This document shows, in pieces, positions 42,380-54,848 of a DNA stretch of 64,000 nucleotides. Below the pieces are notes generated by a model, which was not told the DNA's origin, searched no databases, and was given only the letters and a program-made list of their open reading frames with translations. The stretch covers positions 1,302,001-1,366,000 of the forward strand of contig NC_089187.1 of NCBI RefSeq assembly GCF_947507565.1, in the 5' to 3' direction. Every line of letters starts with the position of its first letter. Positions within the stretch are counted from its first letter, which is position 1. This stretch comes from Oscarella lobularis (taxonomy: Eukaryota > Porifera > Homoscleromorpha > Homosclerophorida > Oscarellidae). A program made the translations under genes and the position numbers.

Positions 42380-45226
42380 ATCCCGCAACTTATTGATTTT
42401 AAGCGATTTTTGGAAATTTAGAATCCCGCGTACTTTCTTAGGGATTGGCCTACAAAACTCGGGATTTTTTCTCGAAGTGACACCTACGGTAGAATTGCGC
42501 TGTGAACGAATTCCCATGTCTTCCTAGCAACTAAAATGCCTAAAAGAATTTTCCTCACCACTACTCCTTTAAAGGCAAAGGGCGGAGCGACTCGATACTA
42601 GAAAACATACACTTAGTCCTGCGGAACTCGCAACAATAGTATAGTACTGATACGTAACAACCTTATTTAGAGCGAATAGGTTTCAGACTTTTAGTTTCAG
42701 ACGGTTAGTTCCTATTTTAGGAGGTCTAAGACAGAAAACAACAATTATACAAAGTGTCTCTAACTTTTGCACCCCACTGTATAATAATTTTTAAACATGC
42801 GAATATGTAAATCGGTAAAAAATTCATAAATGACTTAATTAAACAGCAAACTACTAGTCAATGACCCAGCGGTAAACTCGATGGCGTTCAGTAAAACTAG
42901 CATGATCTTGGACCCACAGAGGGGACATGTAGCGGTACAACAGGAGATGATTTGAAACGCTCTGCATCATTTGAAAAAAGAACAGAAGCGATATTAATGT
43001 TCCAGTTATATCATAATAAATTAATGAAATGGATGTCTGCGGGAGGATGCCTGCATGCCGACTTGCAAACGGTCATACAAGCAGAGGTGGAACGATCATA
43101 TGAGACACGTACACCGATACTCTGACAACTGCATCAGAGTAAGAAAAATAAAATAAAAATTTCTCTTCCAATAACATAAAATATTGATTTTCGATTTGAA
43201 AGTCTCGTCTGGTCCTATTCACACTCTCCAACCTCCTCACTACGACTGCGTGTAATCGATCGCGCGTTGCGGTCACTTTACTCTCAGCAGATCGCGCGAT
43301 TGCAACATCGTTTCTCTGTTGCTGGCTACGTCTGTTGTAGCTCGTGGTTGATTGTAGTCGTTGAATGTTCGACACACTGCGGGGCCCGATGAGGGCACCA
43401 GTAAAACAGATGAACGGTCACTCGCACACAAGTCTTCTGATGCAGCAGACTCAAGCAAGATGGCAACGACGATTAGCAGTTGAAAAGTATAACGCGCGCA
43501 CACAATTGTTCAAGTAAAAGAAAAGGGAGTCCGAACTGAATCGAAGCCTTAGTGATCAGGAACTAAGGTACCGCCATAAGATGCCAAAAGGTACGTAGTG
43601 GTAGTATCTGCTACTGCGACAAGGATCATTTTCGAGAACCAAGAAACTAAGAGGTTTGCAAAAGCAACTGTAAAATAGAGAGATGCCATTGGCTAACTTG
43701 AAGACATGCATGGCATGGACTGCAGAGATTTGAAGGCGTGAAAGATAAAAAAGCTAGGCTCCACAGCTCACAGCGTCAGTAATCACTTTGAGAGATTTTT
43801 TATTCTATGTCTCCACTAGCTCAATAACCCGCCTGAAAGTCAAGACCGTATACGAAAAACCAGAAGAGCCGTTATGAGACTTTTTTTATGGGTTCGCGTG
43901 ACGTTTTTCCGCGTTTCCAAAACACGGCAGAAACGAGATTGATTAGTTAGAAAACGCAACGAAGAGAAGAGCGGCTCTATTAATTAAAGTGGCCTGCGGG
44001 AGACAAACGAGATTCAGTACCTAGATTCCCTCACAAAAACCAGTCAACCTCTCCATCGTCTCCGTTGTTGTAATCATCTTTGTTTCTTTCTCTCGGGATG
44101 GTGGGGATCGGCCTCAGCGTCGACCTAAACGCCAAACAGCACAGTGTCCTATCCCATTTCTAATCAATTTTTCTAAAACTCAGGTCTACCTTGCACTAAG
44201 CAAAATTAAAGGGTAACTAACATGGAAAAATCCCCCTTCGATTTTTTTGCTGTTCATACTCTTTGTACTGTAAAGGCATAGAAACGCGTTGAAATTTTGA
44301 AGTATGAGGTATTTTTCCATCATTTATGGCATTTACCCTTGCATTTCCAGACTCACCCCTACGGGACGTTAATAAGTCATTGGAGGTTCCTGTTTGTATT
44401 GGCAGTCGAATCGAACATGCTGTTTGTCCTCGAACAATGTCTTAGCCACTAAAATGGGATAACGACACCGTTCTCGTCTCCCCTGCGCGTCTTACGCCCT
44501 TTGCTCCGATTCCCGTTTTTTGATTGATTACGATCATACGGGGTACGCGCCACGAGCGAGTGAGTTAGCGATGCACGTGTCGCACGTACCGCGCGTGTCT
44601 GACATGTATATACATACTCGCACGAGCATTCGTTTCTCCTCGTTCGCACGCAAAAGGCTCGCTTGCTCCGAACTCGTCGTTCGAACTGCTGACGACGCTT
44701 CTGCGAAACTAGTACAGATCGACGAGTATAATCGACAGCAACGACCAAAATCCGCAGCAAAACGAAAACAAATTGCGAACGCGCGTACTTTTACTTCATT
44801 TCAACTCAATCGACGACGAAGGATGCATCGACACCGCAGCGTGACAACGACGACGCCACTATCGGACGGAGGACAACAGCAACATCGTCAGAACGAAAAT
44901 CGTTTGACGAGTAAGCCATTTTCGCATACACACACATGGTACACGTCGTCTTAGAGTGAGAGAGCGTAGAGAGCCACACGCGAACGAAACGCGAGCATTT
45001 TGCCGATCGGTAAAAGCTCTCGTTTTGTTCTTTCACACACGGAATCGTAAGTAGAACGATCGAGCACGTGGCGTGCTCGGCCGTTCAGCCATCTTGGACT
45101 TCGCGCCTCACATCGCGTATCACGTGAGAATCGGTGGACCCCCGACACGTGGCACGTGCACCGGTGGACCCCCGGCTCGGAAGTTTCTCCCATACTAGAG
45201 GACCCTAAGTCAAGATGGCTACACAT
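42380..45226. other. Long stretch with no recognised gene
   Basis: Several 60-145 codon readings overlap on both strands (for example around 43073-43503, 44449-45036) without domains. One at 43503-43273 looks like a signal peptide but lacks an ATG and has an upstream stop. The region 44540-44900 is CpG-rich and may hold a promoter. Confidence 0.5.
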
Positions 45227-45419
45227 TACACTCTCCCCTCTCCTCTTCCTCTTTTAGTTTAGTTTAGGAACCCCAATCCAATACCCCATCTTCCCTTTAG
45301 ATAGGTTAGCTAGGTAGTGAGGCCCCTTTCCTGTAATTTTAGGATTATTTAATTATTTATTTATATATATTTAATAAAAAACCTATTCCCAACCTAACCC
45401 ATACTCTCTTAATTTTGGT

Positions 45420-46470
45420 ATGCCCCCACCGGCGACTACCGTTCTCACTCCCATAGCTGATAACAATAGCGGCAATTCTTCTTCCTCCTCCTCCTCCACC
45501 CAATCGCACTCGTCTCTACAGACGGAGCTCAGAGAGCCCGACCCTCCCGTCCGAAATGCTGCGAATAACGTCTCCGACGAACACAGCAAACAAAGCAGCA
45601 AATAATGGCGGTGATCCGACCAATCCAACGGAGTTGGATAAGGATCCTTTCGATCTTACGAGAACCGAAAAGCTCCAATTAGTCAATGTGGTTTTGGGTT
45701 TGCGCGATCAGAGCGATCGAACCCTGCTCGATTGCGAAAATTTCCGGCAGTCAAAGGAAGAACTCGAGAAAAGAGTCAAAATCCTTGAAAATTTGACGAT
45801 TGCGACGCGTTCGAACGACAAGGGGGATGGTGGGTAGGACACCACAATGCCAGATTTTGCGATCGTCTCCGCACAAACGAATTCGAAAATTCTCGAATTA
45901 CTGGAGAAATTTGGTGCAAACAAATCTCATTTAATGGCACGTGAAGCTGAACGAAGGGCACGCGAGTTCACGTCATCGCCATTGTCGTCGTTGTCCGAAC
46001 AAGGACAACGCGAAACGGTGGCGAAAGCCGGGAATACGTCAACAAATGCCACGGATAATACGACGTTGGCGACGACGTTTCGAATTCCAAGCAATTCAAC
46101 CCAAGGGGAACGTGATCTCGCCTACCAGCGGCAAAAGCTCGATGCAGTAACCGAGCTACGCATTCTAAAGAGTGCGGATCGGGTTCGTTTGAGCCACCAC
46201 CTAACGACGCTCGAAAAATGCCACGCATTGTCGAGTTTGGCAATGACGTTTGCCGACGGCATCAGATTGGGTCTACACTGTATTGTGTGACCGAATTCGA
46301 CGAGATTTCGGGCATAATCCCAATCGACGCGCTTGTCCAGGATGCCGATATGAAGAAACTGGGCGTCATAATTGCTCATTACGCAGAAGTATTTGAAAGT
46401 CTTGTCGCTCTCATCGAAAAAATCTCGGCCAATATTACGAAGATCAGGGCGAATTGACCGGCGCTCCAAG
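45420..46470 (+). pseudogene. Uncharacterised multi-frame coding remnant, charged and coiled-coil-like
   Basis: Three consecutive frames give protein-like sequence. MPPPATTVLTPIADNNSG is Ser-rich; it is followed by TRTEKLQLVNVVLGLRDQSD and SKEELEKRVKILENLTIATR, then AIVSAQTNSKILELLEKFGA and LEKCHALSSLAMTFADGIRL, and finally IIPIDALVQDADMKKLGVII and VALIEKISANITKIRAN. The frame switches every 250-400 bp, so it is decayed or mis-sequenced. It could be a Gag-like or ORF1-like protein; I recognise no domain. Confidence 0.3.
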
Positions 46471-46849
46471 ATCGCTTGACAGAGATTGATCAAAAATATC
46501 GCACTTGCCGAATTGCGAGAACGCGAACGCAAGCTCGCCCGCGTTCGACAGCGGCCCACAAAAAGCCTAAGAACGCGATCAAAAGCGCCAATTTCGACGT
46601 GGTTTGTTGGGAGGGCTTTACTCATCACAACCATCCGATTCTACTTCTATTTCCGCCAAATCGACGGAATCATCGTCATCGACGACACGTTTTTTGCAGT
46701 TTCAGCAGAAACTGGGCCGTCATAATCAACTCTTTAATCAACCAAATTTCGCCATTCTACGAAAAACAAAATTTACGTCAATGAAATTTTCTCCCTTTCT
46801 AAACTTCACCTCAGAAAAACGACGAAATAGTTGAACGGATGGACAATGA

Positions 46850-47179
46850 TCTGAAAAGGCCTTTTCATTTTTCAAAGAATGCTCATCGCAGCACCGGAAA
46901 AAGCAACCAAAATCTGTCTCGCTGCTGTGAGCCACCACAATTTCTGCTCGTGAACAAGTCCTCCAGCTACGAAGTTGCCGGGAGTGGAGATAGCGAAAGA
47001 GTAGGGAATTTGCGAAAACAAGAAGGCGAGGCAGATGATGCACGTGCATTAGTGGCCTTCGCAAGATCCGGTGGTAATCACTCGAGGAGTGCAGCAGAAA
47101 GTCGGGATTTATTTAAACAGTGTTTTACGAGCGAGAAGGATCTGTGCCCTGGCAGGCAGCACATGTGCAACGCACATAA
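46850..47179 (+). pseudogene. PIF/Harbinger transposase C-terminal remnant
   Basis: Frames combine to EKATKICLAAVSHHNF and then, after shifts, SGGNHSRSAAESRDLFKQCF, and EGSVPWQAAHVQRT before TAA at 47177-47179. The last 14 residues differ in a single residue from the end of the Harbinger pseudogene at 36.0-37.3 kb. Only the C-terminal 110 residues or so remain. Confidence 0.7.
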
Positions 47180-47785
47180 TCTTTCTATCTATATGTGCAA
47201 TATGTATTCCTTCTCAATAAACAAATATATACATAGATATATGATTATGTATATACACACATATCAGTCGACTCAGCGTTGCTGCCACGTGCCTCCCAAA
47301 CAACGAAGAGGCATTCCCCTTCTCTTCCTCTTTGTTCTCCCTTTTGATCAATCTTCAATCTAGAGAAAAAATTCTACTGCTACATATTCGTCGAACCTGA
47401 CATAATTCAGGGTGTCCACAAACGCTTTCTCCACGACGTCTCCACCATCGCTCTTTCCTCTCTTTTCAGAGTGTACCGACGTGCTAGACCAGTCTATGAC
47501 TTTGCTTTTGTAGCTTTTTCTAAGTCTATCACGTTTGCATTTGATATCATTGCCATATTTAGGAGCTGAAAAATTCTTAACTTTTACAACGTGCGACTGA
47601 CTGTTTCACACCTGCATTGAAATTTCGGTTTATTGATTGCTGAACCATAACTTTAAGCCAAAAGTAATTTTTTGAGCAAGGTTGTAGTTAATATCAATAA
47701 TTTCTTCCTTTCTCTTCCGTGTTTCTCTCGTTTTTCAGTAGTATCATTGCTCAAAAGAGAGGAAAAAATCCAAGCAACGATCGCT
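47180..47785. other. No recognised gene
   Basis: Spacer between the Harbinger fragment and the pogo-like gene, with no domain seen. Homology with the right arm of the large inverted repeat begins only at about 47770. Confidence 0.5.
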
Positions 47786-50326
47786 ATGGAGGTGATTTTT
47801 GCTCGCCAGGTTTGTTTCAGCTAGATTAACGGCCGCGACATGTTTGATCTGGTGGGCGTCCTCAAGTGATGAAGCTGTTGGCCACGAAAGGCGAAACAAA
47901 AGCAAATTAGAGAAAGCTGCCGACTTTTTACTGGAAGAACACTCCCTGAGGAAAGTCGAGCAGATGTGGGGCGTGCTCAAGTCTATATTGTTCGATGCTG
48001 CGAGGCGCAGGAAAGATGCGCCTAAACCCGATCTAAAGACGTACTTGACGGACGCGGAGGAGGCTCAACTCGTGCACTTTCTCATCAACTGCGCAAACTT
48101 CGGTTACCCTCGGTCTAGAAAGCAGGACAAGAACACTGCATGAGCACGTCCCTTCATCGTTTATTAGCCTAATTGGAACTTCATTGTTTTTAGGCAGTAT
48201 CCCTTGCAACGGACGTAATAAAGAGCAAGGGTGTCGATATTGACGTCACCTTGGGGTGGTGGCAGGGATTTCGTGTGAGAAATCCACCAATAATTCTGCG
48301 GAAAGGAGAATCGCTCAGTCAAGCACTGTTGGATGCAACAAACCGTGACGTCGTAGACGCATACTACGCGCTCCTCTACAACGTTTTGGAAGAACGTCAA
48401 TTACTCAATAAGCCAGGCCAAATATTCAATTGTGATGAGACGGGAGTCCCTCTAGTAGCTCATACCGGTCAAGATATAGTAGAGAAAGGATTGCACCACC
48501 CGTATGTAGCTACATCTGGCGACAAAAAGTACTTAACTGTTCTAGCCTGTGTAAGCGCAACGGGCTACGTTATACCACCTACGATCATTTTTTGATCGCA
48601 AGAAATTGAAGGAAGAATGGAAGAAGGGAGAAGTACAAGGAACGCTTTAAAAAGAAAGTAGCAACGGATGGATCGACTCTGCAATATTTGAGGAACTAAT
48701 CACTTCCTTTCCCATGCTCTAGCAGAACGCCCGTTGCTGCTGCTCGACGGGCATTCGTCACACTTTATATTGCCTGTCATAAAGCGAGCGGCTGAAGAAA
48801 ACGTGATCATATTTTGCCTTCCACCTCATACTACCCATCTTCTTCAGCCGCTCGATCGCGGCTGCTTTGGCTGCCTGAAGGCTTACTGGAGTGCGGAGTG
48901 CAATCGATTTACGACCGAAACTTTCGGTCAACTGGTAAATCGGAGCAATTTTGTTCAATTGTTCCGCCAAAGTTGGCGACTTGCGGTGACCATGATAAAC
49001 GTCAATGCAAATTTTAGAACGATTGGAATCTACCCTTTTAATTCGAAAGCAGTCCGATTGCCGGGAGAGGCGGAGCAAGCTCAAACATCACCGACACGGA
49101 AAGCATTTTTGCCAATGCACACTCCTATGCCGTTGCTCACTCCACTTCTCCATCGACGACAGTTGGATTCTCCTATTGCCAATTACTGTCATTTTGAATC
49201 TCCTATCGCCAGTCGCTATGAATTCGAGTCTCCTATTACCTGCTCTCCCAGCGATCCAGGTCGAATTGAATGCCAGCCCTTCAACATCCCTGAGCCAGTT
49301 TCTGCGCAAAACTATACAGAAAAAAGAACTGCTCGCTTTAAGAAGTGGCAATTGGAAAGTTATGATTTACCCAATGAAAGATACGAAAAGTGGCTGAACT
49401 CTGTCAAAGATCTCAGCATGCCAGCATCTCCTGTTTCCCAGAAACCAGTCTGCAATCAAATTGGATTCTCAAGCGAACACTCGTCACCGAAAAAAAAAAA
49501 ATATTTTCTAAAAAGTGCTTTCTCACGCCAGTGCAAAGCCTCTTTCCAAACCACCTGCCGTGCCTGCCTTGATGCCTTGCCTTGCCTGCCAGCCCTGCCA
49601 AATCCAAAGCTTCAAAGGACAGCAGAAGTTTCCCAACAGCAAAAATTATGACAAGCAAAGCCAATATCAAAATAGTAGAAGAGAAAAAAATGAGATAGAA
49701 AAGAAGGCAGAGAGGAAGGCAGTGAGAAAGGCAAACGCTCAAGAAAGAAAGGAAAAGAAAAGGGCTATAAATGAGAGGAAGTTGGCGAGGCAAAAAGCGG
49801 CAGAAGAAAAAATTGCGAGAGAAAGATGAAGCTGAGAAAAGGCAAACGTCACGCTCTCAGAGGCAGCGGCAAAAGAACATTGACAGCGATTTTAACTATA
49901 GCGATTTTTGAGGTCGCTTCAGAGAGCCTCATCTTTTGTGTGAATGATCTAAGGCCGATTTCGAGAGCCTTACCTTTAGTTTTAAATGCCTGAGGTCGTT
50001 GCTGAGAGCCTCATCGTTCGATTTGCACGATTGAGGTCGTTTCCGAGAGCCTCTTCTGTTCTTTGGGTTGCTTTAACAAATACTTGCATATCTCTAACCC
50101 ACAGCTTCAAGTCATTTTCCGCCTTTTGATACCTGAGGTAGCTCTATTCAAACGTCATTTTCTCGGCAGTGGTTTGGCGTATCGGCAAAGTCTAAACGGC
50201 ATTCGATAGAGAAATGTTCACACTTTCGATCAATATACACTGTATGCCTTTCCTAGGCAAGAACGTACCATTTACTAGAGAGCGCCTCTGTCCGGAAACG
50301 ATTACTCCGTCCGAGAATACACTGTA
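47770..50326 (+). repeat. Large inverted repeat, left outer arm
   Basis: From about 47770 (just before ATGGAGGTGATTTTTGCTCG) to the block GTCCGGAAACGATTACT..GTCCGAG at 50326, the sequence matches 57760-60275 in reverse orientation at about 90% by eye. It includes a whole pogo-like transposase gene and 500 bp of 3' flank. Part of the arm continues at 54060-54848 after a 3.7 kb insertion. Confidence 0.85.
47786..49829 (+). pseudogene. Pogo-like transposase A (Psq-type HTH + DDE_1)
   Basis: The start is MEVIFARQ (47786); the N-terminal HTH then reads RNKSKLEKAADFLLEEHSLR and KVEQMWGV in another frame. After an apparent intron (acceptor ending near 48193) come VTLGWWQGFRVR and the first catalytic block IFNCDETGVPLVAHTGQDIV. 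A frameshift at 48590 follows, then LLLLDGHSSHFILP with the second D and PPHTTHLLQPLDRGCFGCLK with the third. The tail repeats FESPIA/FESPIT units and ends in a Lys/Glu-rich coiled coil in another frame. Frameshifts at about 48590-48730 and 49650 make it inactive as read. Confidence 0.85.
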
Positions 50327-50949
50327 AAAACAATGTGTTTGTCTAACTTAGAAAAAGTGTTATCGTAACCTGTTTGTTGCCTCACCTTGTGGTGCAAACG
50401 AACACCTGGGAGAAGATGCTCAGATATCCCACATTTCGTGTCTTAGGATGAGGGGTGTACTGATGCCCTTACCTCTGGGTTTGCGAAGCACCGTAGGAAA
50501 GTCTCGTTGCCGAAACCATTAATCGCTCCAACTCCCTCCTGAATTTCGTCCAGGACAGGCGTCATTAGTCGACAACGGCGGAATCTTTACAGCGAACGTT
50601 GCCTGTTAAGGCTGTTTGTAGGCTGTACGTCATAAAGACATCAAGATCGAACATTATCCGGGACGGCACAAGGTAGCGTACGGCCATAACCAAACAATCA
50701 AAGAATCCATAATCATTTCATGTTCAATAAATATTTTAAAATATGAATTAAGAGCGTTGAATATGGTATTCGTACTTGATTCCTTTCATTCTTGGATTTG
50801 CTTGCTGTATTGTTAATACAACATTACTAAAATGTCATGACAAAAAATTTAGAACAAATTTCCGATTTTTACCTAACACCATTCCTAATCATTTTTAGTT
50901 TCTTTTAAGTAGATGTACATGATCAATCGTTAGGTATTAGGCTGCCCAA
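50327..50949. other. No recognised gene
   Basis: Start of the 3.7 kb insertion in the left arm. It has no coding features and is AT-rich toward 50900. Confidence 0.5.
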
Positions 50950-52089
50950 TCGAGTGTCCGATCTAACCCGTCTGCTTTGCTGTGACGCGGCGGATCACTC
51001 AAACGAGGCAAACCTACATTATACCCATGCATATGTTAATGCACATCCATCGTTAGCTATTAGACTGCTCGATGGAGTGTCCGATCTAACCCGTCTGCTT
51101 TGCTGTGACGTGGCGGATCACTCCAGCGAGGCAAACTTACATTATACCCATTCAATTTGGTTTTTCACTCATATGAGCCTAATTAGGATATTATTTTGTT
51201 TTACATTTATATTATTGAGTCCGTTATGGACTGCCGTAGCTCTGGCGTAACAGATCACTTTGTTGACATGGAGAATCTTTACTCTTTTATAATATGCCCG
51301 AGATTTAGGCTTCACTAGTGTCCGATCAAGCACGTCGGCTGGGCGGTGACACGGCGGATCACTTATCATCTAAGGACGTTGTAGTGTATATATTTCCTTA
51401 ATTTATATTGACATATACGTTTTTACACGCGCAAGCCATTGGCTGCGAAGCGTCCGGTATAATGTCTGCTTGTTCCAGTGAGCAACTTCTACAGCCCTCT
51501 CGACAGCCCTCTTGACAATGGACATTTACATCGTTACATGCATCAGCCATCAGGCTGCTCAAATGTGTGATATAACCCGTCTGCTAGGCTGTGACGCTGC
51601 ATATCACTAATGCTTGTCAAGTAAAAATCACTCTAACAGTGACTTTTATTTGGCCAGCATTATTGATTGACAGCGTCTTGTTCGCTCATAATTTATCACT
51701 TGCATGCACTGTTATGGGCTGCACGAGTGTAAAATCTACGCCGTCTGCTTAGCTATGATCCGGCGAATCACTCGCGAGTGCGCGAGCCAAATCTATATAT
51801 TACCAATGCATATGTAGCTGGCGAAATTTATACCACTCAAATAATTTATCATGTGAATGCCCTATGTATGGACTGTTCGATCTAACCCGTCTGCTTTGCT
51901 GTGACGCGGTGGATCACTCAAGCGTACCAAATCTAGACTGTATTCACCCATGCATAAATATTTACATACCTCGTTACATGCACAAGCTAGTACGTAGACT
52001 GTACGCGCTATTGTCCGATCTAACATGTCTGCTAGACTGTGACGCTGCGGATTACTGTAAGCCAAATGTATTTTAATTCACCAATTAAC

Positions 52090-52200
52090 ATGTATATATA
52101 TATATATATATATACATGTATATGTATATACTGTACATCTGTATGTATGTATGTATCTACGCATGCATGCATGCATATATGTATGTATGTATGTATGTAT
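52090..52200. repeat. AT/TATG simple repeats
   Basis: A TA dinucleotide run at about 52090-52113 is followed by TGTATATGTATATAC and several ATGT runs; the whole is a degenerate microsatellite next to the large GTAT tract. Confidence 0.85.
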
Positions 52201-52288
52201 ATTTGTGTGATTGTTTGTGTGTGCGTGTTTTGCTCCCCTTCCCAACTTTTCCTTATCTAATGTGTTTTTAAGGATTTATCCAAATACA

Positions 52289-52882
52289 GTATGTATGTAT
52301 GTATGTATGTATGTATGTATGTATGTATGTATGTATGTATGTATGTATGTATGTATGTATGTATGTATGTATGTATGTATGTATGTATGTATGTATGTAT
52401 GTATGTATGTATGTATGTATGTATGTATGTATGTATGTATGTATGTATGTATGTATGTATGTATGTATGTATGTATGTATGTATGTATGTATGTATGTAT
52501 GTATGTATGTATGTATGTATGTATGTATGTATGTATGTATGTATGTATGTATGTATGTATGTATGTATGTATGTATGTATGTATGTATGTATGTATGTAT
52601 GTATGTATGTATGTATGTATGTATGTATGTATGTATGTATGTATGTATGTATGTATGTATGTATGTATGTATGTATGTATGTATGTATGTATGTATGTAT
52701 GTATGTATGTATGTATGTATGTATGTATGTATGTATGTATGTATGTATGTATGTATGTATGTATGTATGTATGTATGTATGTATGTATGTATGTATGTAT
52801 GTATGTATGTATGTATGTATGTATGTATGTATGTATGTATGTATGTATGTATGTATGTATGTATGTATGTATGTATGTATGT
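52289..52882. repeat. (GTAT)n microsatellite, about 148 units
   Basis: A pure tetranucleotide tract of about 594 bp beginning ACAGTATG and ending GTGTATGTATGTTAATC. It lies inside the hairpin-motif array. Reading it as protein (CMYV repeats) is a by-product of the 12-bp periodicity of the frame. Confidence 0.97.
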
Positions 52883-53160
52883 GTATGTATGTTAATCTAT
52901 GTGTATCTTTGTTTGGAAGAGCTATAATTAGTCTGCCCAAGTGTCCCGTAAATGTATCCTGTCTTTTCGGCTGTGACTCTGTTATTCACTGATGTTGACC
53001 AAATGAAGAGTACATCTAATTATATCATTTTTACACGATTGGCCGATATAACCCGTCTTGCGTCAATGCGGAGGAACACGCACGTAACCGAAATGTATAA
53101 ACGCTTTCCTTATGCATATGATGCAGCAGGTCACTCATATACACTAGTAAATTCATTTTA

Positions 53161-54059
53161 ATCATGAGTTTATTTCAGCTTTTTTCTAGTGATATTAAAC
53201 CTTATTTAACATACTTTGAGACTAGAACTCCTCATTGAATATTGCTCAAAATGAATACAGTATAAACACTTTATACATGACTACCTGTAAAAAATGTTTT
53301 AAAATTTACATTTTAATAATCATGCTAATTTAATGAATTTAAGTTTATAAACAACTAATCTTTTGGAGTTTTTAAAACGTTTTACTAATAAATCATAGTA
53401 TATTTTTGCGCCAGTTCCGTTGAGTATTGCTCGAATTTTTTAAGAGCGGCTTACATGTGATGATTTTTTGTCTGCCATAAGTATTAAGTAGAACGACTCT
53501 CAGGCAATCTTGGCGTTTGTAGAAAATGATGATATTCACCACCGACTTATTTATTATTTAGGATAAATATCTTTGCTACACTCCTCAAGTGAATTATCAG
53601 CGAGAACGAAGAGCGATTGCATTCTGCAAAAGACTATGTTAAAAAATGTGCCTTCATTACTTCTAGGTAGCCTTTTGGTTAAACAAAATAATTGATTTAA
53701 AGGTCTATATTGGAAATAATAATTTTTGATGCATTATTCTTTAGTCCAACCTGACGTTTGGTTAACCCGTTAAAGAGTGTACCGTTAAGAAAAGCCAGGC
53801 TAAACAGAGATTTTCTAACACATACATGATGATACTGTAGTCCGTATAAAAGGTTAGTATAGGTCAGCATGCAGCGACCGCAACCCCAAATTGGGATTGC
53901 GATTGCTGCATGCAGACCTATACTGACCTTTTTTTGGTGTTACACGGCACTACAAGGGTGTTCGGCTAAGAGGCAGTGATATTTCCATAACCCCCAATAT
54001 ATGCAACCGCACACGCTATTTAAGCGTTTCCCAAACACCAATTAAAGGAGTTGGTGCTC
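53161..54059. other. AT-rich stretch with one long palindrome
   Basis: No gene found. It has an AT-rich part (53160-53480) and a 41-bp-stem palindrome at 53850-53934. Confidence 0.5.
53850..53934. repeat. Palindrome with about 40-bp arms
   Basis: Left arm AAAAGGTTAGTATAGGTCAG then CATGCAGCGACCGCAACCCC. The right arm is its inverse with about four mismatches; the loop is AAATTG. It sits 220 bp before the inner arm of the large inverted repeat. Confidence 0.85.
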
Positions 54060-54848
54060 ACCAAACTAAGGTTAAATAGAAGCACGTTTTTAAACACTGA
54101 TTTAGTGTTCAGGCATCACTTTGCTTTTAACAGTGTAGATGACACCCTAAAAAACAAGCAAAGCCGAGTCTCTCTTCTCCTAGGAGCGATCGCCAAGTAC
54201 CTTATTCATGGAAAATTACTTTATGGCCTAGGCTTCCAGCGCAGCCAACCGGCGGCTGGCTTCCTTCGTCAGGGAAAGCGAGACGCAATCCGGGGTTTGA
54301 TGGTGTCCGAGGATTGATACGGGACCCTATCGGAGATAACCGTTTAGGGATGTGATGGTCTCGCGCAAAAACTCTCTTGAAGACAGTGCGCGGGCATATA
54401 CGCCCACACGCTGTTCGCGAATATGGTACTTGACTAGCAGTTTTTACCTATTTGCTCAAAGAATTGTTGTTATGGTGTTCTTTTTTCACATCTGTGCTGT
54501 ACTCATCATTTGGTAACGCTTTCATTTAGGACCACTTGCATGGCGTTCCGTAATTGGCCGAAAGAAGTCACATGAAGGCGATGGCCGTTGTCTTTTTCGA
54601 ATACCGTAAACGATCCAGTCTCAATGAGTGCACGGTGGGGGAAAGAGCACAGCCTATTAGCACTAATTCACATGATGCAACGTCACAACGACGTAGACGC
54701 TCTTCGTGGAGAGAAAAGCTATAGAAGTGGACGATCTACTTGCAATCAGCGAATTGAAGCATTGTGGTTGCAAATAAGAAGAACTTTTGCTAATTGGTTG
54801 ATGGAAATGCTAAAGGTGCTGAGTTTTCTTACGCATTCATGTTAATTA
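54060..54848 (+). repeat. Large inverted repeat, left inner arm
   Basis: Matches 57038-57760 inverted. Landmarks are CTAGGAGCGATCGCCAAGTA, CCTTATTCATGGAAAATTAC, AACCGGCGGCTGGCTTCC, CACACGCTGTTCGCGAATAT, GTAACGCTTT and GGACCACTTGC. In the right arm it follows directly on the outer arm, so on the left the hairpin satellite has inserted between them. Confidence 0.85.
54575..54845 (+). pseudogene. Integrase-core remnant (rve-like) in the left inner arm
   Basis: The reading KEHSLLALIHMMQRHNDVDA, RGEKSYRSGRSTCNQRIEAL and WLQIRRTFANWLMEMLK matches the end of integrase core domains of invertebrate transposons: G-TEN, MQ..-R, then the GRS-NQRIE-LW-LR block. The domain start, holding the first and second catalytic aspartates, is missing. 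Its inverted copy is at 57110-57320. Confidence 0.5.

Larger units (their letters stand above)
50955..53130 (+). repeat. Family of about 45-nt hairpin motifs, nine degenerate copies
   Basis: The motif AGTGTCCGATCTAACCCGTC then TGCTTTGCTGTGACGCGGCG then GATCACT occurs near 50955, 51079, 51320, 51565, 51727, 51876, 52014, 52938 and 53040. Ends AGTG-TCCG and CGGATCACT can pair, so each copy is a potential stem-loop. Between copies lie 75-900 bp of unrelated or weakly repeated sequence (for example AGGCAAACCTACATTATACC). Confidence 0.75.

Noticed and set aside
43273-43503. Signal-peptide-like reading (FQLLIVVAILLESAA) on the minus strand
   Set aside because: No ATG; the only start is GTG with an in-frame stop three codons upstream and no acceptor site that would make it an internal exon.
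44449-45226. Several overlapping readings on both strands in the CpG-rich region
   Set aside because: All are open because of base composition; none has a domain or clear start context.
52211-52992. Long open readings of repeated CMYV and IHTY residues on both strands
   Set aside because: They are translations of the GTAT microsatellite, which has no stop in several frames; not genes.
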